Source of the DNA: Sphaerolaimus hirsutus
Lineage: Eukaryota > Nematoda > Chromadorea > Monhysterida > Sphaerolaimidae
Assembly (NCBI GenBank): GCA_964036195.1
Contig: OZ038450.1
Span: 31,911,194 to 31,975,193 of the forward strand
Direction of reading: 5' to 3'
DNA: 64,000 nucleotides
In this document: piece after piece, positions 54,828 through 61,833 of the stretch
How the letters are laid out: the number at the start of each line of letters is the position of its first letter
Position numbering within the stretch: position 1 is the first letter of the stretch
Made by a program: the position numbers and the translations under genes
Notes under the pieces: generated by a model
Database searches by the model: none
Told to the model about the DNA's origin: nothing
What the model saw: the letters and a program-made list of their open reading frames with translations, nothing else

Positions 54828-55373
54828 TTATTTGTGTATAACATTTCTAGAACCAGTAGACAATTTCTCCATTGGAATTGTCTTGAAAAGTAATAAAAAT
54901 AAATCTTTAATGTTATGTCTTTTTATGAGAGAAATTGTTTGCAAAACTGCATGCTTAGATTTTATCACCGTATCACACATTAACATGATTTTCAAAAATA
55001 CGAGGGCGAATAAGCCGCATGTATCTGCAGCTTTGTTTTGTATCACATTTTCATTTATTGAAAAAATACAATTGTGTGAAAATTGCATTTTTATATCCTT
55101 TATTACTCGCTGTGATAAATTTTTCCTACCAAGTGAATCAAATATGAATATATGATTGTGTGCAATTCTATATAATGAAATAAAATGTCCCCACGTGACT
55201 TCTGGGTAATTTAAGAAGCAAACAGCCCCTTTACCCACAAAAATTTTACCAATTTCGCCATCATCTAAATTAACGCATTTTACACTATTTTTCAAAATCG
55301 AATCTTCACTGATTATTATTTTGATGTCTAGCACCTCCATGACATCCTCCTCCTCCTCCTCCTCCTTGTTCAA
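54828..55373 (-). CDS. Adenain-like cysteine protease
   Basis: 181 codons. The pattern of adenovirus-type (C5/C48-like) maturation proteases is visible: WGHF with the catalytic His, IFIFDSLG with the Asp about 18 residues on, VIQNK with the oxyanion Gln, and DTCGLFAL with the catalytic Cys. In Polintons such proteases are thought to mature capsid proteins. The N-terminus is very acidic (EEEEEED). Starts 14 nt after the capsid gene stop and converges with the plus-strand gene ending at 54826. Confidence 0.8.
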   Translation of the reverse strand: MNKEEEEEEDVMEVLDIKIIISEDSILKNSVKCVNLDDGEIGKIFVGKGAVCFLNYPEVTWGHFISLYRIAHNHIFIFDSLGRKNLSQRVIKDIKMQFSHNCIFSINENVIQNKAADTCGLFALVFLKIMLMCDTVIKSKHAVLQTISLIKRHNIKDLFLLLFKTIPMEKLSTGSRNVIHK

Positions 55374-55387
55374 TCACCACGTTGCTA

Positions 55388-56815
55388 CTAGTAATTGGCG
55401 TTCGATAAAATAGTGCGGTCAGCGTGTAAATGTAATGACGCAATTGAAAAACAATAGACCAAAATGACTAAACCGTCAGCGGGGATAGGGTTATGAAATG
55501 AAAAATCGAGACCTAGAGAACCGACTGAAAATAAATCAGACATGGAATCATCAACTTTACATACAACGGGGTCAAAACTAAGTGCAAACATGTTGCTTTT
55601 GTACTCTGAAAATGTAAGATTATTTTCCACATTGAAATTTTTCCTCAAACTACGGCATAATTCTCTAAATGCTAAAGCATATCCGCGGTCGGTTGCGTTA
55701 GCTGCATCGGTATCGAAGAAAAAGGGTACTATTGGGTGTCGGGCTGCACCAAATAGCATAGTTGCACGTTCAATTTTATTAGTTGGAAAACTAAATTTTG
55801 CTTTAGCGACATCTTGAGTTAAATAATTATCACCACTTAACATTTGTACTATACAAAAACTAGGTAATTTTCCTACATATATAGCTTGTTGAGATGTTTG
55901 TTTTAAACCACCAGGTACATTAACCCGTATGACTCGCGTATTAAGGAAATGAAGTTTGAGAGGGCGAGTTAAAGCCGCCTTCTCTACTGCGACAGCGCAC
56001 TCAGCACTAGGTTGCAAATGTAATGCAAACAATTGAATTCTCTTAACTCGAATTTTATAATCTCTTACAATATCTACTAGAGTTGGATCGAAACATTCCA
56101 GACAAAATTGATCACTATGCCTTACTAATTCGAATGTAAGGCTGTAACCGGCGGGCCAGTAGCGACGGGTTGAAAAAAGATCCAATGCTAACTTTGAAAA
56201 AGTTATACATGTTCTACTATTATTTATTTGTTGCGCTCTTTTTATGAAAGTTGCACTATCATCATTTCTAATTTTTGTATAATCTTCATTGAAAAATCCT
56301 TCTACCTCTAACTCTTTGTAGGTTTTATCCTGATTTGTAAGTAATTTATTTTTCATATGTACTAAATATGAATAATTGTCTGTGACATCAACGAGTAAAG
56401 CATCTTTACTAAAAAGTTTTACTGTACGCCAACAGGTAGCACCAAAACCGGGTATTAATGCCACCTTATCATTCAGATTTACTTGCACATCATCAACGGA
56501 TATTATGGGGGGGATGTCAGTTCCATTAGCATTGACTACTTGAAATTCCATGCGAACAAAAACATTTGATAAATCTACATAATATTGACTCGAATCTAAT
56601 GTCCACGTCCATGACGTGTTGAATTCGTTGTGTTGTATAGATAATGGTATTTCTAAAAGTTGCGATTGGACAAATGTGGCGTCTATTTGAGGAGCTGAAA
56701 AATATGATAGCTCCGCAGGTGTCACAAATGATGACGTTGGATCAGCCTTCTGCTTTAAAATGGTCTGAGGTTGAAATGTGGCTGATCCATCTATATTAGC
56801 TGTAGATGCCGCCAT
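55388..56815 (-). CDS. Major capsid protein candidate (double jelly-roll)
   Basis: 475 codons. Position, length and beta-rich composition fit the Polinton major capsid protein, which builds trimeric capsomers. The N-terminal part has the sort of text seen in this family: SYFSAPQIDATFVQSQLLEI, then WTWTLDSSQYYVDL and MEFQVVNANG. The C-terminal half includes KFSFPTNKIERATMLFGAA, then FDPVVCKVDDSM. It is on the shorter side for the family. A good TATA box lies upstream. A structure prediction would settle the assignment. Confidence 0.7.
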   Translation of the reverse strand: MAASTANIDGSATFQPQTILKQKADPTSSFVTPAELSYFSAPQIDATFVQSQLLEIPLSIQHNEFNTSWTWTLDSSQYYVDLSNVFVRMEFQVVNANGTDIPPIISVDDVQVNLNDKVALIPGFGATCWRTVKLFSKDALLVDVTDNYSYLVHMKNKLLTNQDKTYKELEVEGFFNEDYTKIRNDDSATFIKRAQQINNSRTCITFSKLALDLFSTRRYWPAGYSLTFELVRHSDQFCLECFDPTLVDIVRDYKIRVKRIQLFALHLQPSAECAVAVEKAALTRPLKLHFLNTRVIRVNVPGGLKQTSQQAIYVGKLPSFCIVQMLSGDNYLTQDVAKAKFSFPTNKIERATMLFGAARHPIVPFFFDTDAANATDRGYALAFRELCRSLRKNFNVENNLTFSEYKSNMFALSFDPVVCKVDDSMSDLFSVGSLGLDFSFHNPIPADGLVILVYCFSIASLHLHADRTILSNANY

Positions 56816-56836
56816 TATTAATAAAAGTATAGACTC

Positions 56837-56877
56837 AACTGACTAAAAATTGCGATTGATCAATCATTTATATATAA
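56837..56877 (-). promoter_or_regulatory. Promoter of the capsid gene
   Basis: Minus-strand TATATATAAA (56877-56868) and TCAGTT (56842-56837), about 35 nt apart, followed by the ATG at 56815. TCAGT is the common arthropod-type initiator word, although that alone does not name the host. Confidence 0.55.
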
Positions 56878-57306
56878 TTAGCGGGGGAACACTGGAATCG
56901 TTACTGGGAACTTCTTTTTTGAATGTTTTTTACGACCTTTACCTTTCCGTCGACCCATACCTTTTGATAAATTTTTCCACATATTTAAGCGTTTACGCCC
57001 CCGCCGTCGACCCTTACCCTTCGCTTTACTACCTTTTCCAATAACTTGATTATTTTTCTTCTTCTTTTTTCTTTTATTCTTTACATTTTCATCACTTTTG
57101 ATAGGTACTTGATTTTCAGTAGTTACAATAGGTTCAGCTAAAGACCTAGTAATGTGTATGTCGGGTGCTCCCAACCCCACCATACCCATAAAATCAGATT
57201 TTTTTTCAATATCATTTTGGTAAAATGATGTATCTGGCATTTTAAAAACTCCATAATTATACCTATGTAATTTAGCGCACTCTGCTTCGGCTATCGGATT
57301 ATCCAT
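56878..57306 (-). CDS. Very basic core-like protein
   Basis: 142 codons. The first 75 residues are neutral (KMPDTSFYQNDIEKKSDFMG). The remainder is Lys/Arg-rich, with KNKRKKKKKNNQ and GKGRRRGRKR, and ends VTIPVFPR. Such charge suits DNA binding inside a virion, as in adenovirus core proteins; this is inferred from composition and position next to the capsid genes. Its start lies one base from the stop of the next gene upstream. Confidence 0.6.
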   Translation of the reverse strand: MDNPIAEAECAKLHRYNYGVFKMPDTSFYQNDIEKKSDFMGMVGLGAPDIHITRSLAEPIVTTENQVPIKSDENVKNKRKKKKKNNQVIGKGSKAKGKGRRRGRKRLNMWKNLSKGMGRRKGKGRKKHSKKKFPVTIPVFPR

Positions 57307-57307
57307 T

Positions 57308-58321
57308 TTATTGCAACAATGGTCTTCTTCTAATGATTAAAGACAAAAATATTCTAGTATTCGGAAGCAATTTAACGATGGATCCACACTCGTGAAATAG
57401 CGAGAACTGTAATCTATTAGTGTAAACTGAATCAAATGGAAAAAATTTCAACAGATTTGGTTTAAAATCAATGTTTTGGACAACTTGTGTATCACTCAAA
57501 GCGATATTCCCTAATGACACCTTATTACGACCAAATAAAGTTTTTTGAAGTGAAGAAACTTCAGCTATATATAGTTGCTGACAACCGCGAAAGTAACCCA
57601 AACTTGGGTATACAAATGCCCCATTTTCAAGTAAATTACTACCTATTGAAAGTAAATTTTTCAGCGGTTCTGATATAAAAATTTTTAAAACATTTGATTT
57701 GATAGTGAAACAATTATCACCGCCATAACATTGATTAAATTCCAATTTGGGTGGTTGTTTGGTTATATCCTCTAACTGCTCAGATTCTATTTCTATTAGT
57801 CGATCTTGGAATGACACCATAGCATCCGTATAATCGTATATTCCGTAATTATGATCTCGTAATTGTTCAAATGGTGTATGGCTATATTTTGCCCTCTTTT
57901 TTTTCGAAACATTGATACTATCAAAAAATTCACCCCAATATGCACCAATTTCCTTCATCAACTCTGACAAGTTTTCACATTCTTGAGCGTCATTGAATGC
58001 GTCCTGAATACATTTTATCACATCTTGATTACTGGGTAACTTGAGAAATTTTTTTCCAGACATGAATGTGGAAAAATTCAACTTTCCAATATAAAATTTA
58101 CCATTATAATCATACACGAGAAAATAATTTGACATTTTATTTTCCAGAACACGCTCTGATCTATCTAAATGTGAAAATGACAATGACGATATTGACATTT
58201 CCCAATTTTGTGACAAATTAAATCGGATATTGCTAGGAAAATTAAACACCATATTAGCTGCTTCTTCATTATTTGGCTCTAAAGCTAAATCTATGTGGTA
58301 TTCACTAGATTTGACTTCCAT
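57308..58321 (-). CDS. Minor capsid (penton-like) protein candidate
   Basis: 337 codons starting MEVKSSEYHIDLALE. Beta-rich stretches such as NIRFNLSQNWEMSISSLSF and NYFLVYDYNGKFYIGKL, then a helical middle, then DSVYTNRLQFSLFHECGSIV. Position beside the major capsid and core genes suggests the minor capsid protein of the fivefold vertex. I cannot identify a jelly roll from sequence alone. Overlaps the membrane-protein gene by 17 nt. Confidence 0.5.
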   Translation of the reverse strand: MEVKSSEYHIDLALEPNNEEAANMVFNFPSNIRFNLSQNWEMSISSLSFSHLDRSERVLENKMSNYFLVYDYNGKFYIGKLNFSTFMSGKKFLKLPSNQDVIKCIQDAFNDAQECENLSELMKEIGAYWGEFFDSINVSKKKRAKYSHTPFEQLRDHNYGIYDYTDAMVSFQDRLIEIESEQLEDITKQPPKLEFNQCYGGDNCFTIKSNVLKIFISEPLKNLLSIGSNLLENGAFVYPSLGYFRGCQQLYIAEVSSLQKTLFGRNKVSLGNIALSDTQVVQNIDFKPNLLKFFPFDSVYTNRLQFSLFHECGSIVKLLPNTRIFLSLIIRRRPLLQ

Positions 58322-58652
58322 TTTTATTTTGGGGACGATGCTGGTCCGCTGGTAAAGTGTTTTCTACAATTTTCAAAAATGTCTGAAAAATTTCAATAAA
58401 CCTTTCTTCATTAGGTGATGATGTAAATTTTTGTGTCGTCGCTAAAGTCGTCAAATAAATCAGTACAATAATTATGATCATGCACTGCGTAAAAGATATT
58501 CCCAATTGAAAAATTAGCTTTTTATTTATTGAACATTGGTTTTTCTTCTCTATACCGCCCATAATTAATGGTTCAACGGTGGTCTTTTTATATACCTGAT
58601 CATTCATGATTGTTGATTCTGTTGCTGCCATTTTCCTCGTTAAAACCGGCAT
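58305..58652 (-). CDS. Small single-pass membrane protein
   Basis: 115 codons from the first ATG, or 108 from MAATEST at 58631. One hydrophobic segment (FTQCMIIIIVLIYLTTLA) lies about residue 54-71, with a short cytosolic or virion-internal N-terminus and a soluble tail. Overlaps the end of the integrase gene by 53 nt. Function unknown. Confidence 0.6.
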   Translation of the reverse strand: MPVLTRKMAATESTIMNDQVYKKTTVEPLIMGGIEKKNQCSINKKLIFQLGISFTQCMIIIIVLIYLTTLATTQKFTSSPNEERFIEIFQTFLKIVENTLPADQHRPQNKNGSQI

Positions 58653-59685
58653 TTATAAGATCCTCAGCGTAATAAACCTTCGGTAAAATTTCCGAAAGAT
58701 CTGGTTCTTTTGAAATGTGATATGTGTATGGAATAAAAGTATCTTTTATTTTTGCTATATAATATATATTTGATGAAAATTTTTGATCTGTCGATTTCCC
58801 AAATGTTTTATGAATTCTCACTCTCACCGGATCTTTTAATGCAAACTTTATTTTTGGTATTTTACTCTTTGGAATATGTTTAATAGAACCACGTTCTAAC
58901 TTGGGTTTGAAACGTTTTTCAAAAATTTCTCTATCATCTAAAATTGTTAACTGAATTGGCGCCTTGTTATTTAAATACTTTCGAGGTGTCCTATTGATTG
59001 AATCTACAATTTTTGATAATGCAAAGTAGTAACGTCTATGTTTTGTGGTTGCATAAAATCTAGCCAATTTCATTCTTATTGTAGAAATCACTTTTTCAAC
59101 TGGGGAATTCTTTTGATAAGATGCTAATGGTGTAAGAGTGATCCTTTCATTTTGTAAAAATTCTGTAAATTGCTTACTCAAAAATTCAGCAGCAAAATCA
59201 CAAAAAACTGTTTCTACCGAACCACCTCTAGCTTCAATCTCCCTCAATATTTCTTCAAATTTTTTTGTAATATGATCAGCTGATTTATTTTTACATATTC
59301 TAAAATGTACCATGTCTGAAAACGTATTGACTGCTAATAATACTGCTGTATTCCCATAATTTGTTTTTGCTGGACCCAAAAAGGCTAAATCTATACTAAT
59401 ACAATCATATAAACCGGTACTAATTACGGGACGTGTAAATCTAGATTTTTTGGCCTGTTTGGCGAATACGTACCCTGGTTGATTTTTCAACCAATCATTC
59501 ACTTGCTCACGTTTAATTTTTTTATCATGTTTTTTTACTTCATTGTACAAGACTTGGCCACGTGATAATAACCCCTGCGTAATTTTACTCGCATTTATTT
59601 TACCCCTTTTATACCTACCATACCATATATATTTCAGAAGTGATTTTTGTTTTTTTGTCAAGTTCGCCATTTTTGTTGAAACCAA
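58600..59685 (-). CDS. Retrovirus-like DDE integrase (rve)
   Basis: 361 codons. The catalytic triad is visible: ISIDLAFLG (Asp), VFCDFAAEF (Asp) and SPVEKVISTIR (Glu), spaced as in the rve core. The N-terminal part has LLKYIWYGRYKRG; the C-terminal part has FSSNIYYIAKI and LPKVYYAEDL, the usual end of Polinton integrases that bind or guide target choice. It inserts the linear element DNA and makes a short target duplication. MANLTKKQ six residues in is a possible start. Confidence 0.9.
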   Translation of the reverse strand: MVSTKMANLTKKQKSLLKYIWYGRYKRGKINASKITQGLLSRGQVLYNEVKKHDKKIKREQVNDWLKNQPGYVFAKQAKKSRFTRPVISTGLYDCISIDLAFLGPAKTNYGNTAVLLAVNTFSDMVHFRICKNKSADHITKKFEEILREIEARGGSVETVFCDFAAEFLSKQFTEFLQNERITLTPLASYQKNSPVEKVISTIRMKLARFYATTKHRRYYFALSKIVDSINRTPRKYLNNKAPIQLTILDDREIFEKRFKPKLERGSIKHIPKSKIPKIKFALKDPVRVRIHKTFGKSTDQKFSSNIYYIAKIKDTFIPYTYHISKEPDLSEILPKVYYAEDLINAGFNEENGSNRINNHE

Positions 59686-60683
59686 CCAATCGTGCGTTTT
59701 ATACGCGGCGGCGGCGGTAATGTGCGACTCCGCCCTTTACCAACTTTTTTCTTACTGCTGCTGCTGCTGAGTAAATCTTTCAGTTTTTGTTCATGTGTAG
59801 CGCGCGTGTGCCTTTCATGCTTCTGTATATATTCTGTGAATTCATCAAACCCAACTGGTGGTGGAGTAATTTTTGATTTACGGTGAAGTCGCCTTTGAGC
59901 TAAATAGCGTAAAATTTCAGAATAATTTGTTTGGAGTAAAGGTCTTTTTTGAGAAGGACTGATAATTTGATTTTGAATATTAACTGGGATTTTGTTTTGA
60001 AATTTAGTATGAAATTTCTTCATTTCCTTTATCACATTTGGTGAATCATCTGTGTTCAGTTGTAACTGAGGTTTATTAATATTTGGTGATAAAATTTGTA
60101 AATTTTGATCTGGTTCATCTGGTTCATCATAATTTAATACTCTTCTAATTGAATCTTCATGGGGTGGTGTTGAATCTTCAGGGGGTGGTGTATGTTTTAC
60201 ATGTAATGTTGTTGTTTTTGGTGTTAGTTTTATTTTACTATACTTTCGAGGTCTACTTTTCAACACTGACTGATACAATGATAATGCTCTCTTTTTAGGT
60301 GCATTTTTTTGGGGGCGAGCTTGTGTAACCGGTGGTGTGAAAAATTGTTGAGGGGATTCATCTTTAGGAGGTTGTTGAGAAGGAGGTTGTTGAGATGAGT
60401 TCTGATTAGGGGGTTGCGGTGACATTTGTTGCGTTGGTGATTGTGGTGTTTGAGTAAATAATTTACTTTCATCCGCATTTTTAGAACGTAAAACTGTTGA
60501 AATTTTGTTTCTAGCTGCAATTAATAAATGAAGTTTTTGTCTTTCTGTCAATCGTTTACTATTTATTATCTCATTTATCACATTTTGCAATTGTTCTTTA
60601 CCAGTTTGATGATCTACAAACTTTTTCAATACATATTTAAAATCATTTACACTTAAATTAGACTTGTGATGGGTATCCATCAC
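59658..60683 (-). CDS. Pro/Gln-rich Polinton protein, unrecognised
   Basis: 341 codons. The N-terminal 70 residues are helical (LSVNDFKYVLKKFVDHQTGK), then a long disordered Pro/Gln/Ser region, then a basic middle and a helical C-terminal part with YSEILRYLAQRRLHRKSK. Overlaps the integrase by 28 nt and shares one base with the upstream gene. Large disordered proteins occur at this place in other Polintons; no function assigned. Confidence 0.6.
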   Translation of the reverse strand: MMDTHHKSNLSVNDFKYVLKKFVDHQTGKEQLQNVINEIINSKRLTERQKLHLLIAARNKISTVLRSKNADESKLFTQTPQSPTQQMSPQPPNQNSSQQPPSQQPPKDESPQQFFTPPVTQARPQKNAPKKRALSLYQSVLKSRPRKYSKIKLTPKTTTLHVKHTPPPEDSTPPHEDSIRRVLNYDEPDEPDQNLQILSPNINKPQLQLNTDDSPNVIKEMKKFHTKFQNKIPVNIQNQIISPSQKRPLLQTNYSEILRYLAQRRLHRKSKITPPPVGFDEFTEYIQKHERHTRATHEQKLKDLLSSSSSKKKVGKGRSRTLPPPPRIKRTIGWFQQKWRT

Positions 60684-61033
60684 TACAAAATTTTTGAAAC
60701 TGCTTTGATAAGTAATCTCATCAAATGCAATGACGCGTGTCTTATAAGTAACTTTCTAGCCCTTTTTATAGATTGACAAGCTGCTAATAACTTGATAATG
60801 GGTAAAAAATATTCTAATGAACCTTTAACTGATGTTGTAAACATCTTTTTTAATTCACTGTTATTTATCACATTATAGCATATATCTAAAATTGAACATA
60901 TCACATCTTTACTAGTTTTTTTCAAAAAGCGCTTCAATTTGGAATCACTATCTTTTGCAACCATTTTTTCCAATTTTCTTTGACATTTTTTCACTCTAGG
61001 GACTACCCTTTCACTTCCAGATGCCGTCGTCAT
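60683..61033 (-). CDS. Small basic helical Polinton protein
   Basis: 116 codons: LKRFLKKTSKDVICSILDIC, a 'YNVINNSELKK' turn, FLPIIKLLAACQSIKRARKL, then more helix. The order of a LL-I-DICYNV block, then a 'LA....KRARKLLI' block, is a pattern I associate with a widespread uncharacterised ORF in Polintons. Starts 4 nt inside the ATPase gene (ATGA overlap). Confidence 0.6.
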   Translation of the reverse strand: MTTASGSERVVPRVKKCQRKLEKMVAKDSDSKLKRFLKKTSKDVICSILDICYNVINNSELKKMFTTSVKGSLEYFLPIIKLLAACQSIKRARKLLIRHASLHLMRLLIKAVSKIL

Positions 61034-61833
61034 TTTTGTGACACTGTAAAATAATTTTCACTATTTTCTCCCAAATTGCTGGCTGCAATATCGTATATTA
61101 TTTGGTGACCTCCTTCTCCTTCCTGGAATATATTTGCTCTAGCCTGTAAAATTGGGTTTGAATTTTGAAATGAAACCATTAAATACCCATACGGGTTTTT
61201 AATCGCATCGATATAAGCTTGTATAAATCGTCTCTTTTGTTCAGATCGACCAAACCAGCTTGAGCCAAGATTTTGAATAACGTGTTCAGTTGGGTACCTA
61301 AATAATACTAAATATGAACAATTTCTCCTAATCACTTTTGAACTATGATCCAAAAAAGGATCATGCGATTGTATTAATACTATTAATTTTTGACTGTGAC
61401 TAACCGTATTAGTAATAAGTCTGTTTGTGTACCATCTCGGCAATACTAATTGCATGTCATCAAATACAACAATTTGGGCCAAATTTGAATCTTCCAATGA
61501 TGTTAAAGATGGTACTTTGTTTCTCTCCAATATTTCCACTTTATCTGGGTATTGACTTATCAATTTCTGGTAAACTGGGTGATTATATTGATTGCTGCCG
61601 GAACATATCAAAACTTTATCTGGTAGGGAGTCCAAATTTAGTGATCCATCCAAAGCGGCTTGTACGAATTTTAAACAAAAATTACTTTTTCCCGATTTAC
61701 TGGGACCAATAATTAAATATGATTGACCGTAATTAGCAAACTGAACGTCATTTTCATTGAAATATCCATCACCCATTATAATGCGGTAATTTTCCAGAAT
61801 ACCCCCACGGAATTGAATATGGTCTGTCTCCAA
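61030..61833 (-). CDS. FtsK/A32-type DNA packaging ATPase
   Basis: 267 codons from the first ATG; 248 from MGDGYF at 61776. Walker A reads GPSKSGKSN and Walker B IVVFDDM, followed by VLIQSHDP and RNCSYLVLFRYP, the order seen in Polinton and nucleocytoplasmic large-DNA-virus packaging ATPases. It would pump element DNA into the capsid. The shorter start leaves an 8-nt overlap with the polymerase stop, more natural than 65 nt. Confidence 0.85.
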   Translation of the reverse strand: METDHIQFRGGILENYRIIMGDGYFNENDVQFANYGQSYLIIGPSKSGKSNFCLKFVQAALDGSLNLDSLPDKVLICSGSNQYNHPVYQKLISQYPDKVEILERNKVPSLTSLEDSNLAQIVVFDDMQLVLPRWYTNRLITNTVSHSQKLIVLIQSHDPFLDHSSKVIRRNCSYLVLFRYPTEHVIQNLGSSWFGRSEQKRRFIQAYIDAIKNPYGYLMVSFQNSNPILQARANIFQEGEGGHQIIYDIAASNLGENSENYFTVSQK

